The notes under the pieces were generated by a model. It searched no databases and was not told the DNA's origin. It was given only the letters and a program-made list of their open reading frames with translations. The position numbers were made by a program, and so were the translations under genes. Positions 33,703-42,238 of a stretch of DNA of 64,000 nt are shown one piece after another. Source of the DNA: JANMZO01 sp963763135 (GTDB lineage Bacteria; Actinomycetota; Acidimicrobiia; Acidimicrobiales; JANYDT01); contig CAVXNJ010000010.1 of the NCBI GenBank assembly GCA_963763135.1, positions 310,001 through 374,000 on the forward strand. Direction: 5' to 3'. Every line of letters begins with the position of its first letter. The first letter of the stretch is position 1.

Positions 33703-35136
33703 CTACGCCTTCGCGTAGTACCCGAGGATGGCCTTCGATTCCAGGAACTCCATGATGCCGTGCTTACCGAATTCGCGGCCGTTGCCGGACTGCTTGTACC
33801 CACCGAAAATGGCGTTGCTGTCGGTGCCGGCTCCGTTCAGGTGGACGTTGCCCGAACGGATCCGTCGGGCGATCGACCGAGCGTGATCGACATCGCCCGA
33901 CGACACATAGCCGGCGAGGCCGTAGACGGTGTCGTTGGCGATCTTCACGGCGTCGTCTTCGTCTTGATAGCCGATGATCGAAAGAACCGGACCGAAAATC
34001 TCTTCACGGGCGATGGTCATGTCGTTGGTGACGTCTGCGAATACTGTCGGCTTGACGAAGTAGCCACGCTCGAGACCGTCCGGCCGACCCGTGCCACCGG
34101 CGACCAGCGTTGCCCCCTCATCGATGCCCTTTTGGATGAGACCCTGGATCTTGTTGAACTGCTGCTCCGACACGACCGGGCCGATGACCGTTCCTTCGGC
34201 CGTGGGGTCGCCCACCACGATCTTGGCGGCGGCGTCGGCCGCGATACCGGCGGCCTCTTTCATCCGGCTGGCCGGCACAAGCATCCGGGTTCCGGCGTTG
34301 CAGGACTGGCCCGAGTTCACGCACATGCGCGACACGTCGCGGGCGATGACGGCAGCGAAGTCGGCGTCGTCGAGGATGATGTTGGCCGACTTGCCGCCGA
34401 GTTCCTGAGCCACACGCTTTACGGTCGGTGCCGCGTTACGGGCGACTTCAACGCCTGCCCGGGTCGATCCGGTGAAGGACACCATGTCGACGTCTGGGTG
34501 CGACGAAAGTGCCGCCCCCACGGTCGGGCCGTCGCCGTTCACCAGGTTGAACACGCCGGCCGGAACGCCAGCGGCGTGCATCACTTCGGCGAACACGATC
34601 GCGTTGAGCGGGGCGATTTCCGACGGCTTCAAGACCATCGTGCAGCCGGCGGCCAGGGCCGGAGCCACCTTTGCCGCGATCTGGTTCAGCGGCCAGTTCC
34701 AGGGCGTAATGAACGCGCAGACGCCGATGCCTTCATATTCGATGCGGCTGGTGCCGATATCTTCACTGAACTCGAAGGTCTCGAGTGCCTTCTGCGTAGC
34801 CATGAAATGGCCGATACCTGACGGTGCCTGAGCGCGCTGGGCCAGAACGGTGGGGGCTCCCATTTCCGAGCTGACCGCGGCTGCGATATCTCCTATGCGT
34901 GCTTTGTATTCCGTAAGAATCCGGCCGAAGAGCTCCAGGCGCTCTTCACGAGTGGTTTGCGAGAAGGAGTCGAAGGCGGCTCGAGCCGCAGCAACTGCGG
35001 CGTCGACGTCGGCCTGGGCTCCCATGGCAATGGTGCCGATGACCTCTTCGGTGGCCGGGTTGATGACGTCGAGGCGCTGGCTTGTCGACGGTTCGACCCA
35101 TTGGCCGTTGATATAAAACTTCTGTGCGTTCTCCAT
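33703..35136 (-). CDS. Aldehyde dehydrogenase (NAD(P)+-dependent)
   Basis: 477 residues from ATG 35136, normal for the family. ITPWNWPL, the nucleotide-binding FTGSTRAG, the base Glu in QELGGKS and the nucleophile Cys in NSGQSCNAGTR are all present, as is EEIFGPVLSI. It oxidises an aldehyde to an acid; substrate range cannot be read. It would suit aldehydes released by the oxygenases in this region. Confidence 0.92.
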   Translation of the reverse strand: MENAQKFYINGQWVEPSTSQRLDVINPATEEVIGTIAMGAQADVDAAVAAARAAFDSFSQTTREERLELFGRILTEYKARIGDIAAAVSSEMGAPTVLAQRAQAPSGIGHFMATQKALETFEFSEDIGTSRIEYEGIGVCAFITPWNWPLNQIAAKVAPALAAGCTMVLKPSEIAPLNAIVFAEVMHAAGVPAGVFNLVNGDGPTVGAALSSHPDVDMVSFTGSTRAGVEVARNAAPTVKRVAQELGGKSANIILDDADFAAVIARDVSRMCVNSGQSCNAGTRMLVPASRMKEAAGIAADAAAKIVVGDPTAEGTVIGPVVSEQQFNKIQGLIQKGIDEGATLVAGGTGRPDGLERGYFVKPTVFADVTNDMTIAREEIFGPVLSIIGYQDEDDAVKIANDTVYGLAGYVSSGDVDHARSIARRIRSGNVHLNGAGTDSNAIFGGYKQSGNGREFGKHGIMEFLESKAILGYYAKA

Positions 35137-35284
35137 GTGGCAACAGTAGCGAAACACCCGCGTGTAACACCCATCGACGGAGGTAGACGTTCGGCATTGT
35201 TTCCCCACCTTCATCAAGCCAGCACTGTGGGTGGGTCGTCGGGCTCATGCGGCAAGGCACCTGGCTCAACTAAACAATGGGACA

Positions 35285-36442
35285 ATGGCGATCGGGACGA
35301 TAGGCATGGATCGCAAACAACAACGTCTGGCGCTGGCGGCGATGAAGCACGCCGTCCGGAACGACGACGTCTCCCCCGGGTTGAGCGAGGTCGACCCGGA
35401 GTCCCTCGAACTCGCGGCAAGCGCCCACGGTGTGAGCCATGTTGTTTTGGACTGGCTCTTGCGGGTGGCGCCGCAACATCCGGCCGCCACCACGCTCAGG
35501 TCGATCAACCGCGATGCCGCCATGTTCAATTTGAAGGTGCTGGGAGCGCTTCGCAATGCGCTCGAAGCACTGCCGCCGGACCTTGAAACTGTGGCGTTCA
35601 AGGGACCCGTGCTTGCGTCACTTTCCCGGACCACCAGTGTGCGCGCCTACGGCGACCTGGATCTTCTGGTTGCGCCGGATCGCTTCGAGGAGGCCTATCT
35701 CGCCCTTCAGGCGAGCGGTGCGACCCTTTTCCCCTACGGCAGCTGGCAGTCTGCGTTCGAGACCCGACACGCGCAGATTCCGATGATCCTCTCCTTCGGG
35801 GTTCCGCTCGACCTCCACGCCCATGTCTGCTCGCGTCCGTACATGCGGCAGTCCTATCGGGTCGATGAGGCCTCGGCTCTGCTGGAGCGCCGCCGCATGC
35901 TTGACCTGGGATCGGGCCGGCTGCCGGTCATGAGTCTGGAAGACATGCTCCTCCACACCGCCTGTCATTCCGGCTGGAGCGGCGGCGAACGACTTGGATG
36001 GCTCGTTGACCTTGATTCCGTCATTCGGTCGGGTGACGTCGATTGGGACGTGGTCGTCAGGCGGGCACGGGATTGGCAGGTCCGTCCGTTGGTAAACGAC
36101 GCACTGCTGCGTACGAGGACAATCGTGGGGACTGATGTGCCGGCAGAGGTGCTACGTCAGGCGCGTCGCGACCCGGGATCAGCGATTCTTCGAGTAGCGG
36201 ACATGTTCGATCCTCCGCAGGCATGCTCCAGGGAACGAGGACTCGCTCGCCTGTTGCGCCTTGACACCCGCGAATCCGTTGCGGCCACCGCGGCCGCGTT
36301 CGGTCACCGGTTGAGCGATGCCGCTCGACTGCGTTTCTCGTCAACGCAGCCGACTGACATCGCCCGGCTTACGCGCGAACCCGAAGTCGACGACCAGTTC
36401 AGAGACGACTATCTGGGGTTCATCGGTACGCTCGGCCGATAG
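35285..36442 (+). CDS. Nucleotidyltransferase family protein (NTP_transf_5-like, PF14907)
   Basis: About 385 residues. The signature is VAFKGPVLASLSRTTSVRAYGDLDLLV, summarised as FKGP followed by R-x-YGDLDLLV, with two catalytic Asp residues, and later PLDLHAHV. Family members occur near polysaccharide or peptide biosynthesis genes but their substrates are unknown. The C-terminal half is helical. Starts at 35285 or 35306 (both ATG) are possible. It stands between an aldehyde dehydrogenase and an LLM oxidoreductase with no evident partner. Confidence 0.75.
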   Translation: MAIGTIGMDRKQQRLALAAMKHAVRNDDVSPGLSEVDPESLELAASAHGVSHVVLDWLLRVAPQHPAATTLRSINRDAAMFNLKVLGALRNALEALPPDLETVAFKGPVLASLSRTTSVRAYGDLDLLVAPDRFEEAYLALQASGATLFPYGSWQSAFETRHAQIPMILSFGVPLDLHAHVCSRPYMRQSYRVDEASALLERRRMLDLGSGRLPVMSLEDMLLHTACHSGWSGGERLGWLVDLDSVIRSGDVDWDVVVRRARDWQVRPLVNDALLRTRTIVGTDVPAEVLRQARRDPGSAILRVADMFDPPQACSRERGLARLLRLDTRESVAATAAAFGHRLSDAARLRFSSTQPTDIARLTREPEVDDQFRDDYLGFIGTLGR

Positions 36443-36489
36443 GTTCCGACCCCGAGCGACAGCGCGAACGGCCACGTGGTGAGCTGGAC

Positions 36490-37344
36490 TCAGATCAGAG
36501 CGGCGCGCACTTTCCCGAGGTAGTCGAGGTGCGCCCCCGGCGAGTCGAACCCGTTCCCCATCGTGACCACTGCTCCGTGAGTGCCACCGGCGTCGCGCCA
36601 CTGCTTCAATCGATCTGCGGCGTCATTCGGGGTCTTCCCACCGGCCAACAACTCGCCCCCGAACGCCGCGGTGTCACGCCCGAGAACCTCTGCTCGTGCC
36701 CGCATCGTGTTCCAGGCTGCCGACGCGTCTGCGGACCGGCCGCCGAATATGAAGCCGTCGCCCAAGCGGGAGGCGCGTTCAAACGCGATCTCGCCCCATC
36801 CACCGAGCCAGATCGGAATCACCCGGCTCGGCAGGGGCAGCGTGCCGGCGCGTTCCACTCGATCGAACCGGCCGGTGAAATCGATCAACGGCTCGGTCCA
36901 CAAGCGACGGAGCAGCCCGATCTGTTCTTCCTCCCGGGCCCCTCGGGTGCGGAAGTTCTGACCGAGTGCGTCGTACTCCACATGGTTCCAGCCGACTCCC
37001 ACGCCAAGACGGAAACGTCCATCGCTGAGCAGGTCGATGTCGGCACACTGACGGGCTACGAGTGCCGTCTGGCGCTGCGGCAGAATTATGACCCCCGTGG
37101 CGAATTTCAGGCGGGTGGTGAGTCCGGCCAGATACGCAAACATCACCAGCGGATCGTGGAACGGATCTCGTTCGGTGTAAGGACCGGTCAGCGCCGGCGT
37201 ACGACCTGAGTGCTCAGCTCCGAGGACATGATCATAAGCGAGCAGATAATCAAACCCCATATCTTCGATTCCACGACCGATAGCCCTGACGGCGTTCGGA
37301 TCACCTTTGAGTTCGATCTGTGGGTATACCGCTCCAAGTTCCAT
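36490..37344 (-). CDS. LLM-class (probable F420-dependent) oxidoreductase
   Basis: 284 residues from ATG 37344 (a GTG 15 nt upstream is possible). Luciferase-like TIM-barrel marks: DMGFDYLLAYDHVLG, FATGVIILPQR, DLLSDGRFRLGVGVGWNHVEY and VIPIWLGGWGE. This branch usually uses coenzyme F420, abundant in actinobacteria; FMN is the alternative. It performs hydride transfer to an unknown substrate. Confidence 0.87.
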   Translation of the reverse strand: MELGAVYPQIELKGDPNAVRAIGRGIEDMGFDYLLAYDHVLGAEHSGRTPALTGPYTERDPFHDPLVMFAYLAGLTTRLKFATGVIILPQRQTALVARQCADIDLLSDGRFRLGVGVGWNHVEYDALGQNFRTRGAREEEQIGLLRRLWTEPLIDFTGRFDRVERAGTLPLPSRVIPIWLGGWGEIAFERASRLGDGFIFGGRSADASAAWNTMRARAEVLGRDTAAFGGELLAGGKTPNDAADRLKQWRDAGGTHGAVVTMGNGFDSPGAHLDYLGKVRAALI

Positions 37345-37470
37345 ACTGCATGCTTCCACGACAGCTGAGATCGCGCCATTAGTGGCCGCTCATCAGCGGC
37401 ACGCGCACCAGCTTGGGTAGGTGTCCCGGAGCTTCCTTCGCCACAGATTCGGGGACCTAAGGTGAAGGTC

Positions 37471-38187
37471 ATGCGGGATGCGTCAACAACTACCTCTACT
37501 TCGTCAACGTCCAACAAGAGGTTCTCGCGGCTTGCCGGCGCAGCAGCGGTCCTTCTTCTCGCAATCGTCGCGAACGGTCAGCTTCCGGCTTCGGGGGCCG
37601 CCGGTACGGGTGCTTCGACCGCGGCGAAGGTCACGTGCAAGGGAACCGGTGCCAAGCGGCGGTGCACCCCCACAACAACGAGGAAACCCGCGCAAACAAA
37701 GGCTCGGACGGCTCCATCGAGCGCCGTTGTGACCACGGTGCCTCCGACCACGGTTCCGCCGAGCACCACGACCCTTGCCGTACCTCCCACCACCGAAGTA
37801 ACGACGACCGTCGCCGTGCCGTCGTCAACCGAGCCCACGACGAGCACGACTCGCCCGTTCCCGACCACCCAGGAGGGCCTGCAGCGCGAAATGCTCGAGG
37901 TGTTCATGGCCAGAAATCCGGTCCTGGTTGAAGGGGAGGCGCAAACACGCGAGATCGACTGTGAATCCAAGGCCCTCGTCATCAAGACCACCCTCAGTTG
38001 GGTGTCAACCAAACACTGTTGGCCAATCCTCGTACACGGCTCCAAGAACAACGTCATCATCGATCTGCTTGGCGGAACGGCGCCCGGGCTTTGGATAACC
38101 GGCGACGACAACGTCGTCCGTTACGCGAGTGGTTCCTGCTGCATAGCTATCGCCGGACAACGCACCCGTGTCGTTCGGGGTGGCTGA
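37471..38187 (+). CDS. Secreted Thr/Pro-rich linker protein with short beta-rich C-terminus
   Basis: 238 residues from ATG 37471 (AAGG seven to eight nt upstream; a GTG at 37462 is possible). A Thr/Ser-rich start, then a hydrophobic signal segment (residues ~18-38), a KVTCKGTGAKRRCTP pair of cysteines, and a ~65-residue Thr/Pro linker. The last ~85 residues contain four or more Cys and repeated short strands (NNVIIDLLGG, DDNVVRYASG), like a parallel beta-helix fragment. No known domain. Same general design as proteins at 0.6 and 54 kb. Confidence 0.7.
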   Translation: MRDASTTTSTSSTSNKRFSRLAGAAAVLLLAIVANGQLPASGAAGTGASTAAKVTCKGTGAKRRCTPTTTRKPAQTKARTAPSSAVVTTVPPTTVPPSTTTLAVPPTTEVTTTVAVPSSTEPTTSTTRPFPTTQEGLQREMLEVFMARNPVLVEGEAQTREIDCESKALVIKTTLSWVSTKHCWPILVHGSKNNVIIDLLGGTAPGLWITGDDNVVRYASGSCCIAIAGQRTRVVRGG

Positions 38188-38221
38188 CGCAAAAACGGCG
38201 GAGAGTCGGTAATGTCGTGCC

Positions 38222-39268
38222 GTGCACCATTTGGAGTCCGCGCCAAGTGAACTGACCGACCACGAACTCTTCGCGGCAGCGATCGGCACCGACGACGAGT
38301 CCGAACGCTGGCACTTCGTTGATGAGCTCCGCCAGCGGGGTTCGCGCTCCATTGTTGACCGGGCGATGTTGCTCATCGGTTCGGCTGATCGGCGTCAACG
38401 GCTCGTTGCTATCGACGTACTCAACGACTTCGGAGCAACCAGGGGATTCCCATTCCGAGACGAATACACGCCTGTGCTCATAAGCGCGCTTGCCACCTCT
38501 GATGTCGAGGAGCTGGAGAACATCATCGCCGCCGTGGGCAAGACCGGTGATCCACGGGCCAGGCAGAGTCTGTTGGACCTCGTGACTCATCCGTCGGCGA
38601 CGGTTCGATTGCGACTCTCCCAAGCCCTCCCGGCCTTCGCCGACGATGACATACCCGAGAACGACCCACTGGTCGAAAGTCTCCTAACGCTGATGGGTGA
38701 CATCGATGGCGACGTTCGGGACTGGGCGACATTCGGTATCGGAACTGCACTTACGGTGGATGGTCCAACCGTTCGCGCCGCCCTGCGGGCTTCGCTCAAC
38801 GCTGACGGTCAGTTCGACAACTCCCGATCCGAGGCCCTTGCCGGGCTCGTCATCCGTCGTGAGCCGGGAATTGTCCACGAGGTGTTGGCCATGCTGACCG
38901 GTGGTGTCGTGCCACGACTAGCTGTGGAATGTGCCGGATTGCTGGGTGATCCGCGATTGCACAGCGCGCTTAGTAACTTGAGTACATGGTGGGACATCGA
39001 TCCCGAACGACTTTCGTTTGCTCTGGAACGGTGTGATCCGGGGCGTGTGCCGTACGAAGTTGCCGTGATGTCAGCCATGCAGCGCGAAGCGGTAACGCTT
39101 GATCCGACGTGCGAACTCGTGTTCGCGGTAGACCGATTCGACCGCGAGACGTCGGTCATGCTCAAGTCCGACAGCCGCCTCCTCGGGCCGTGGTCACTGG
39201 CCGATGTCCTGAAGAGTTGCGACGACGACATAGCAAAGGCCGTTCGTGCGATGGTGCTCACCCCCTGA
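38222..39268 (+). CDS. HEAT-repeat-like protein
   Basis: 348 residues from GTG 38222, all predicted helical, with paired-helix repeats such as AAVGKTGDPRARQSLLDLVTHPSATVRLRLSQALPAF (one repeat at about residues 100-137, key Asp-Pro-Arg and Val-Arg positions) and a later CAGLLGDPRLHSAL. HEAT folds serve as protein-binding scaffolds. No catalytic motif. It follows the secreted protein by 34 nt. Confidence 0.7.
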   Translation: MHHLESAPSELTDHELFAAAIGTDDESERWHFVDELRQRGSRSIVDRAMLLIGSADRRQRLVAIDVLNDFGATRGFPFRDEYTPVLISALATSDVEELENIIAAVGKTGDPRARQSLLDLVTHPSATVRLRLSQALPAFADDDIPENDPLVESLLTLMGDIDGDVRDWATFGIGTALTVDGPTVRAALRASLNADGQFDNSRSEALAGLVIRREPGIVHEVLAMLTGGVVPRLAVECAGLLGDPRLHSALSNLSTWWDIDPERLSFALERCDPGRVPYEVAVMSAMQREAVTLDPTCELVFAVDRFDRETSVMLKSDSRLLGPWSLADVLKSCDDDIAKAVRAMVLTP

Positions 39269-39305
39269 CGGAAGCCGCCGCGGTTCAGCGGGCTACGGTT
39301 GAGCC

Positions 39306-39581
39306 ATGCTGAGGTACGTACGGTTCCTGTTCAGGAGCAAAGCCCAGAAGATCACCGAAACGGGCGAGTTTCCGTGCCCGCACTGCCAGGAAGATCGGAC
39401 GTATTCGTTGATCGCCATGCGGGAAGTGCGAGGTTTCATCGACGCCTTCATGCCGAACTCGGGCGACATTTTGAAGACATTCGTCGACTGCCAGACATGC
39501 GGCAACCGCTACCCGGGCGAGCTTCGCGACGCCGAGATGTTCCGCGACAAGCGCGCCCGACTGAGTCGCGAGAGGCAGTGA
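39306..39581 (+). CDS. Small zinc-ribbon protein
   Basis: 91 residues with CPHC and CQTCG pairs about 40 residues apart, likely binding one Zn2+. The rest is basic and helical. No known family recognised; nucleic-acid or protein binding is possible. It is 37 nt after the HEAT-like gene, perhaps the same transcript. Confidence 0.65.
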   Translation: MLRYVRFLFRSKAQKITETGEFPCPHCQEDRTYSLIAMREVRGFIDAFMPNSGDILKTFVDCQTCGNRYPGELRDAEMFRDKRARLSRERQ

Positions 39582-39614
39582 CCTGCAGTCGCAGATTCCG
39601 GCCGTTCGACGGAC

Positions 39615-40931
39615 CTATACCGGCTCAAGTTCTTGTTCGGGCACACGCTCTTTCGGCTTGCGGTGGCGGGCCTCCCGGAGAAGGTCGAGTCGGCGCATCA
39701 CCGGCGTAGCGGCGACGCCGTGCACGATGATTGACAACAGGATGGCAAACGACACCGTCGACCATAGAACGTCACGGTCCTGAAACGGCGCGGCGAGGAA
39801 GGCAAACGTCAGGTAGTACAGCGAACCGATGCCGCGCACTCCGAAGAACGCTATGGCCCGTCGTTCCGGGCTTCGGACCGTGGAACGGACAAGGGCAAGT
39901 CGCCCGGTGACGGGTCGCACCACAAAGACGGCGATGAAGGCCGTGGCTGCGCCGGCCCACGAAAGGTCCTGCAGAAGGCCGTTGACCAGTGCTCCGCCGA
40001 ACAGCACGAGCAGCCCGACAACGAGTAGCTCCTCGAGCTGTCGTGCGAAGTCGTGGAGAACCTGGTGCACGACATGACGGCGTTCGGCGTTTCGAAGAGC
40101 CACGGCGGCGACGAACACCGCGACGAATCCGTAGCCGTGGGCGAGTTCGGTTGCGCCGTAGGCGAGAAGTGTGGCACCGACGGCCACAAACCCGTCGGCG
40201 GACTCAGCGAGCGCCGCCATGCGCCCAATCGAACGGAACATGAAGCGGCCGAGAAAGCGCCCGACGACAACCCCGACGAAGACACCGACAGCCAGCCGGT
40301 AGAACACATCGACGATCGCCCATTCGGCCAAGGACCGGTGGTCTTTGCCGGCGTCGTTCAATGCCAGCAGCACGGCGCCGTACACGAACGGAAAGGCCAG
40401 ACCGTCGTTGAGCCCGGCCTCACTGGTCAACGAGAACCGCACCTCGTCTTCGGAGTGCAGGCTCGTCGCGCCATCGATCGTGGGCTCACCCACCTGGACA
40501 TCGGCCGCCAGCACCGGGTCCGTCGGAGCGAGAACCGAGCCGAGCAGCAGGGAACCGGCGGCCCCCAAGCCGAGCACGCGCCATCCGACGAAGGCGATCC
40601 CGGCGATCGTAAGAGGCATGGCAATCCCGAGCAACCGCCAGGTGGTACCCCAGGACCGCAAACCGATTGGGCGATCGAGTTTGAGGCCTGCCCCCATCAG
40701 CGCCACCAGAACGCCGGCCTCGGTCAGGTGCTCAACGAGTTCGGCATGCACGCGCGGATCGGGCGGATGCAGCGCTGGGATGGCAAACACCGTGGCGCCG
40801 ATGCCGACGAGCACGATCGGCAACGACATCGGCCGGTGTTCCAGATGCCGCGGGATCCAGGCGGCAATCAGCACCAGGACTCCGGCAAGCGCGAGGATAA
40901 GGGCATCAGGCCGGAGAAGGCTCGCGATCAT
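39615..40931 (-). CDS. CPA1-type Na+(K+)/H+ antiporter
   Basis: 438 residues with ~12 membrane helices. Key ion-site motifs are LLGSVLAPTDPVLA and SEAGLNDGLAFPF, whose Asn-Asp pair binds the cation and protons. It exports Na+ or K+ in exchange for H+, supporting pH and salt balance. The short cytosolic tail is Arg/Lys/Glu-rich. Its 3' end converges with the zinc-ribbon gene. Confidence 0.9.
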   Translation of the reverse strand: MIASLLRPDALILALAGVLVLIAAWIPRHLEHRPMSLPIVLVGIGATVFAIPALHPPDPRVHAELVEHLTEAGVLVALMGAGLKLDRPIGLRSWGTTWRLLGIAMPLTIAGIAFVGWRVLGLGAAGSLLLGSVLAPTDPVLAADVQVGEPTIDGATSLHSEDEVRFSLTSEAGLNDGLAFPFVYGAVLLALNDAGKDHRSLAEWAIVDVFYRLAVGVFVGVVVGRFLGRFMFRSIGRMAALAESADGFVAVGATLLAYGATELAHGYGFVAVFVAAVALRNAERRHVVHQVLHDFARQLEELLVVGLLVLFGGALVNGLLQDLSWAGAATAFIAVFVVRPVTGRLALVRSTVRSPERRAIAFFGVRGIGSLYYLTFAFLAAPFQDRDVLWSTVSFAILLSIIVHGVAATPVMRRLDLLREARHRKPKERVPEQELEPV

Positions 40932-41008
40932 GTTCCACAGTACCGACGCATACCTGCGTGGTACCCCAACTTTTGGCAGACCAAACCTCGGGTAGGGCCA
41001 AACCTCGG

Positions 41009-41038
41009 CCAGGACAAACGCGGCCAGGACAAACGCGG
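41009..41038. repeat. 15-bp tandem duplication upstream of the antiporter
   Basis: CCAGGACAAACGCGG occurs twice in tandem, preceded by two degenerate CCAAACCTCGG units. The array lies in the ~140-bp gap between the antiporter start and the end of the MetF-like gene. Confidence 0.7.
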
Positions 41039-41073
41039 TCAGGGAACTGGCTCAGCGCGTGAGTATCCGAGCG

Positions 41074-42126
41074 TCAGGTCGAAATTCCGGAACGCAGTGC
41101 TTGCGATGCGTCGCGAAAGACCGCGGCGACTTCCGAGGCATTGGCGGGGGTGCTCGTGCTGGAGAACAACACCCCCGAGATACCGTCGATCGCAAGCGCT
41201 GACCGAGCGAGATCGACGGCGAGAGCGAGGCCGGTGTCAGCAACCCGGCTCGCCGAGGAGTTCAGCGCGTCGATCCAACCATCGGGGATCCGCGCGTTGG
41301 AGTACTGACGCCACCGATCGAAATCCTCGAGTGATGTGACGATGGTGATTACGGGTCTGAACGTGAGGGCGGTCGGACCACAGGCCCGGACGTCCGCTAT
41401 GAACGTTGCCATACCTTCGGCGCTCACGGGCTGGTCAATGAAGCAGATAGACGCTCCCGCCTTCGCCTTGTCATAGGTTCGCCAAGGTCGCAGGTCGACC
41501 GGAATGGAATGCGGAGACGCCGCGACCGACGCCACGAGTCCGACTTCCGTGGCCAACTTCGTAAGACGGGTCGAGTCAAGATCGAACACCGGTGCCGCAT
41601 CCGGGCGATGACCGGCGTACGTATGATTTCCGGTCACACAGTGGACACCCGCCACCCCGGCGTCCCGGAGCGCCAGGAATTCCCCCTCTATGGCGACACG
41701 GTTGCGATCCCGGGCATTGATTCCCGGCCACGCTTTGAGTCCTTCGTGTTCGACCAGCGCCGCCCTATACGACGGCGGAAACTGCACTCGTTCCCAATTG
41801 CTGTCACCGAAAAGAACCGCATCCACGTGCCCCGCCAGTTGTCGCGCCATGGAACTGATCGCCCGGCCGTTGCGGCCGACATCGGGTAGTTCTGTCATCA
41901 CCGACGGAGCGACGCGCACGGATCCGTCCGACAATGGCATCGACCTTACGGGTCGCTCATCGAACCGACGAATGTTGCCCTGCGCCCACTCGCCGACGAA
42001 GGGGCATTCGATGGGCCCGCCGGCCGATACTGGCACCTCACATGACCTATCGGGATTGACGTCGGCACAGGGGCCATAGACCATGCGTTTCGGGCAGGTT
42101 CCGATCGCCGACCGTTCCATATCCAT
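41074..42126 (-). CDS. Methylenetetrahydrofolate reductase-like protein with N-terminal MTHFR_C-type Cys cluster
   Basis: 350 residues from ATG 42126. The N-terminus holds GTCPKRMVYGPCADV and a later CEVP and CPF, matching the PF12225 cysteine motif (CPK..NGPCGG..CEV) normally found at the C-terminus of MTHFR-related or MetV proteins. The rest follows a MetF TIM barrel: INARDRNRVAIEGE, CVTGNHTYAGH, VFDLDSTRL. It may reduce methylene-THF to methyl-THF with an added metal or partner-docking domain, but the unusual order makes the exact cofactor uncertain. A GTG start at 42156 is possible. Confidence 0.7.
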   Translation of the reverse strand: MDMERSAIGTCPKRMVYGPCADVNPDRSCEVPVSAGGPIECPFVGEWAQGNIRRFDERPVRSMPLSDGSVRVAPSVMTELPDVGRNGRAISSMARQLAGHVDAVLFGDSNWERVQFPPSYRAALVEHEGLKAWPGINARDRNRVAIEGEFLALRDAGVAGVHCVTGNHTYAGHRPDAAPVFDLDSTRLTKLATEVGLVASVAASPHSIPVDLRPWRTYDKAKAGASICFIDQPVSAEGMATFIADVRACGPTALTFRPVITIVTSLEDFDRWRQYSNARIPDGWIDALNSSASRVADTGLALAVDLARSALAIDGISGVLFSSTSTPANASEVAAVFRDASQALRSGIST

Positions 42127-42238
42127 GCTGACAGCCTGACAGACGCACCTGCCCACGTCGGCGTATGTCGGCAGATGCCGGTTATGTCGGGTTTACCGGT
42201 CCGAAATGCACGGCCGGCATCCCCGACACCCGCGGTCC

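Noticed and set aside
33760..34821. 353-codon frame opposite the aldehyde dehydrogenase
   Set aside because: Shadow of a fully conserved ALDH gene on the other strand.
40053..41339. 428-codon rightward frame over the antiporter and its upstream gap
   Set aside because: Gln/His/Arg-rich composition with no domain; antisense to the conserved antiporter.
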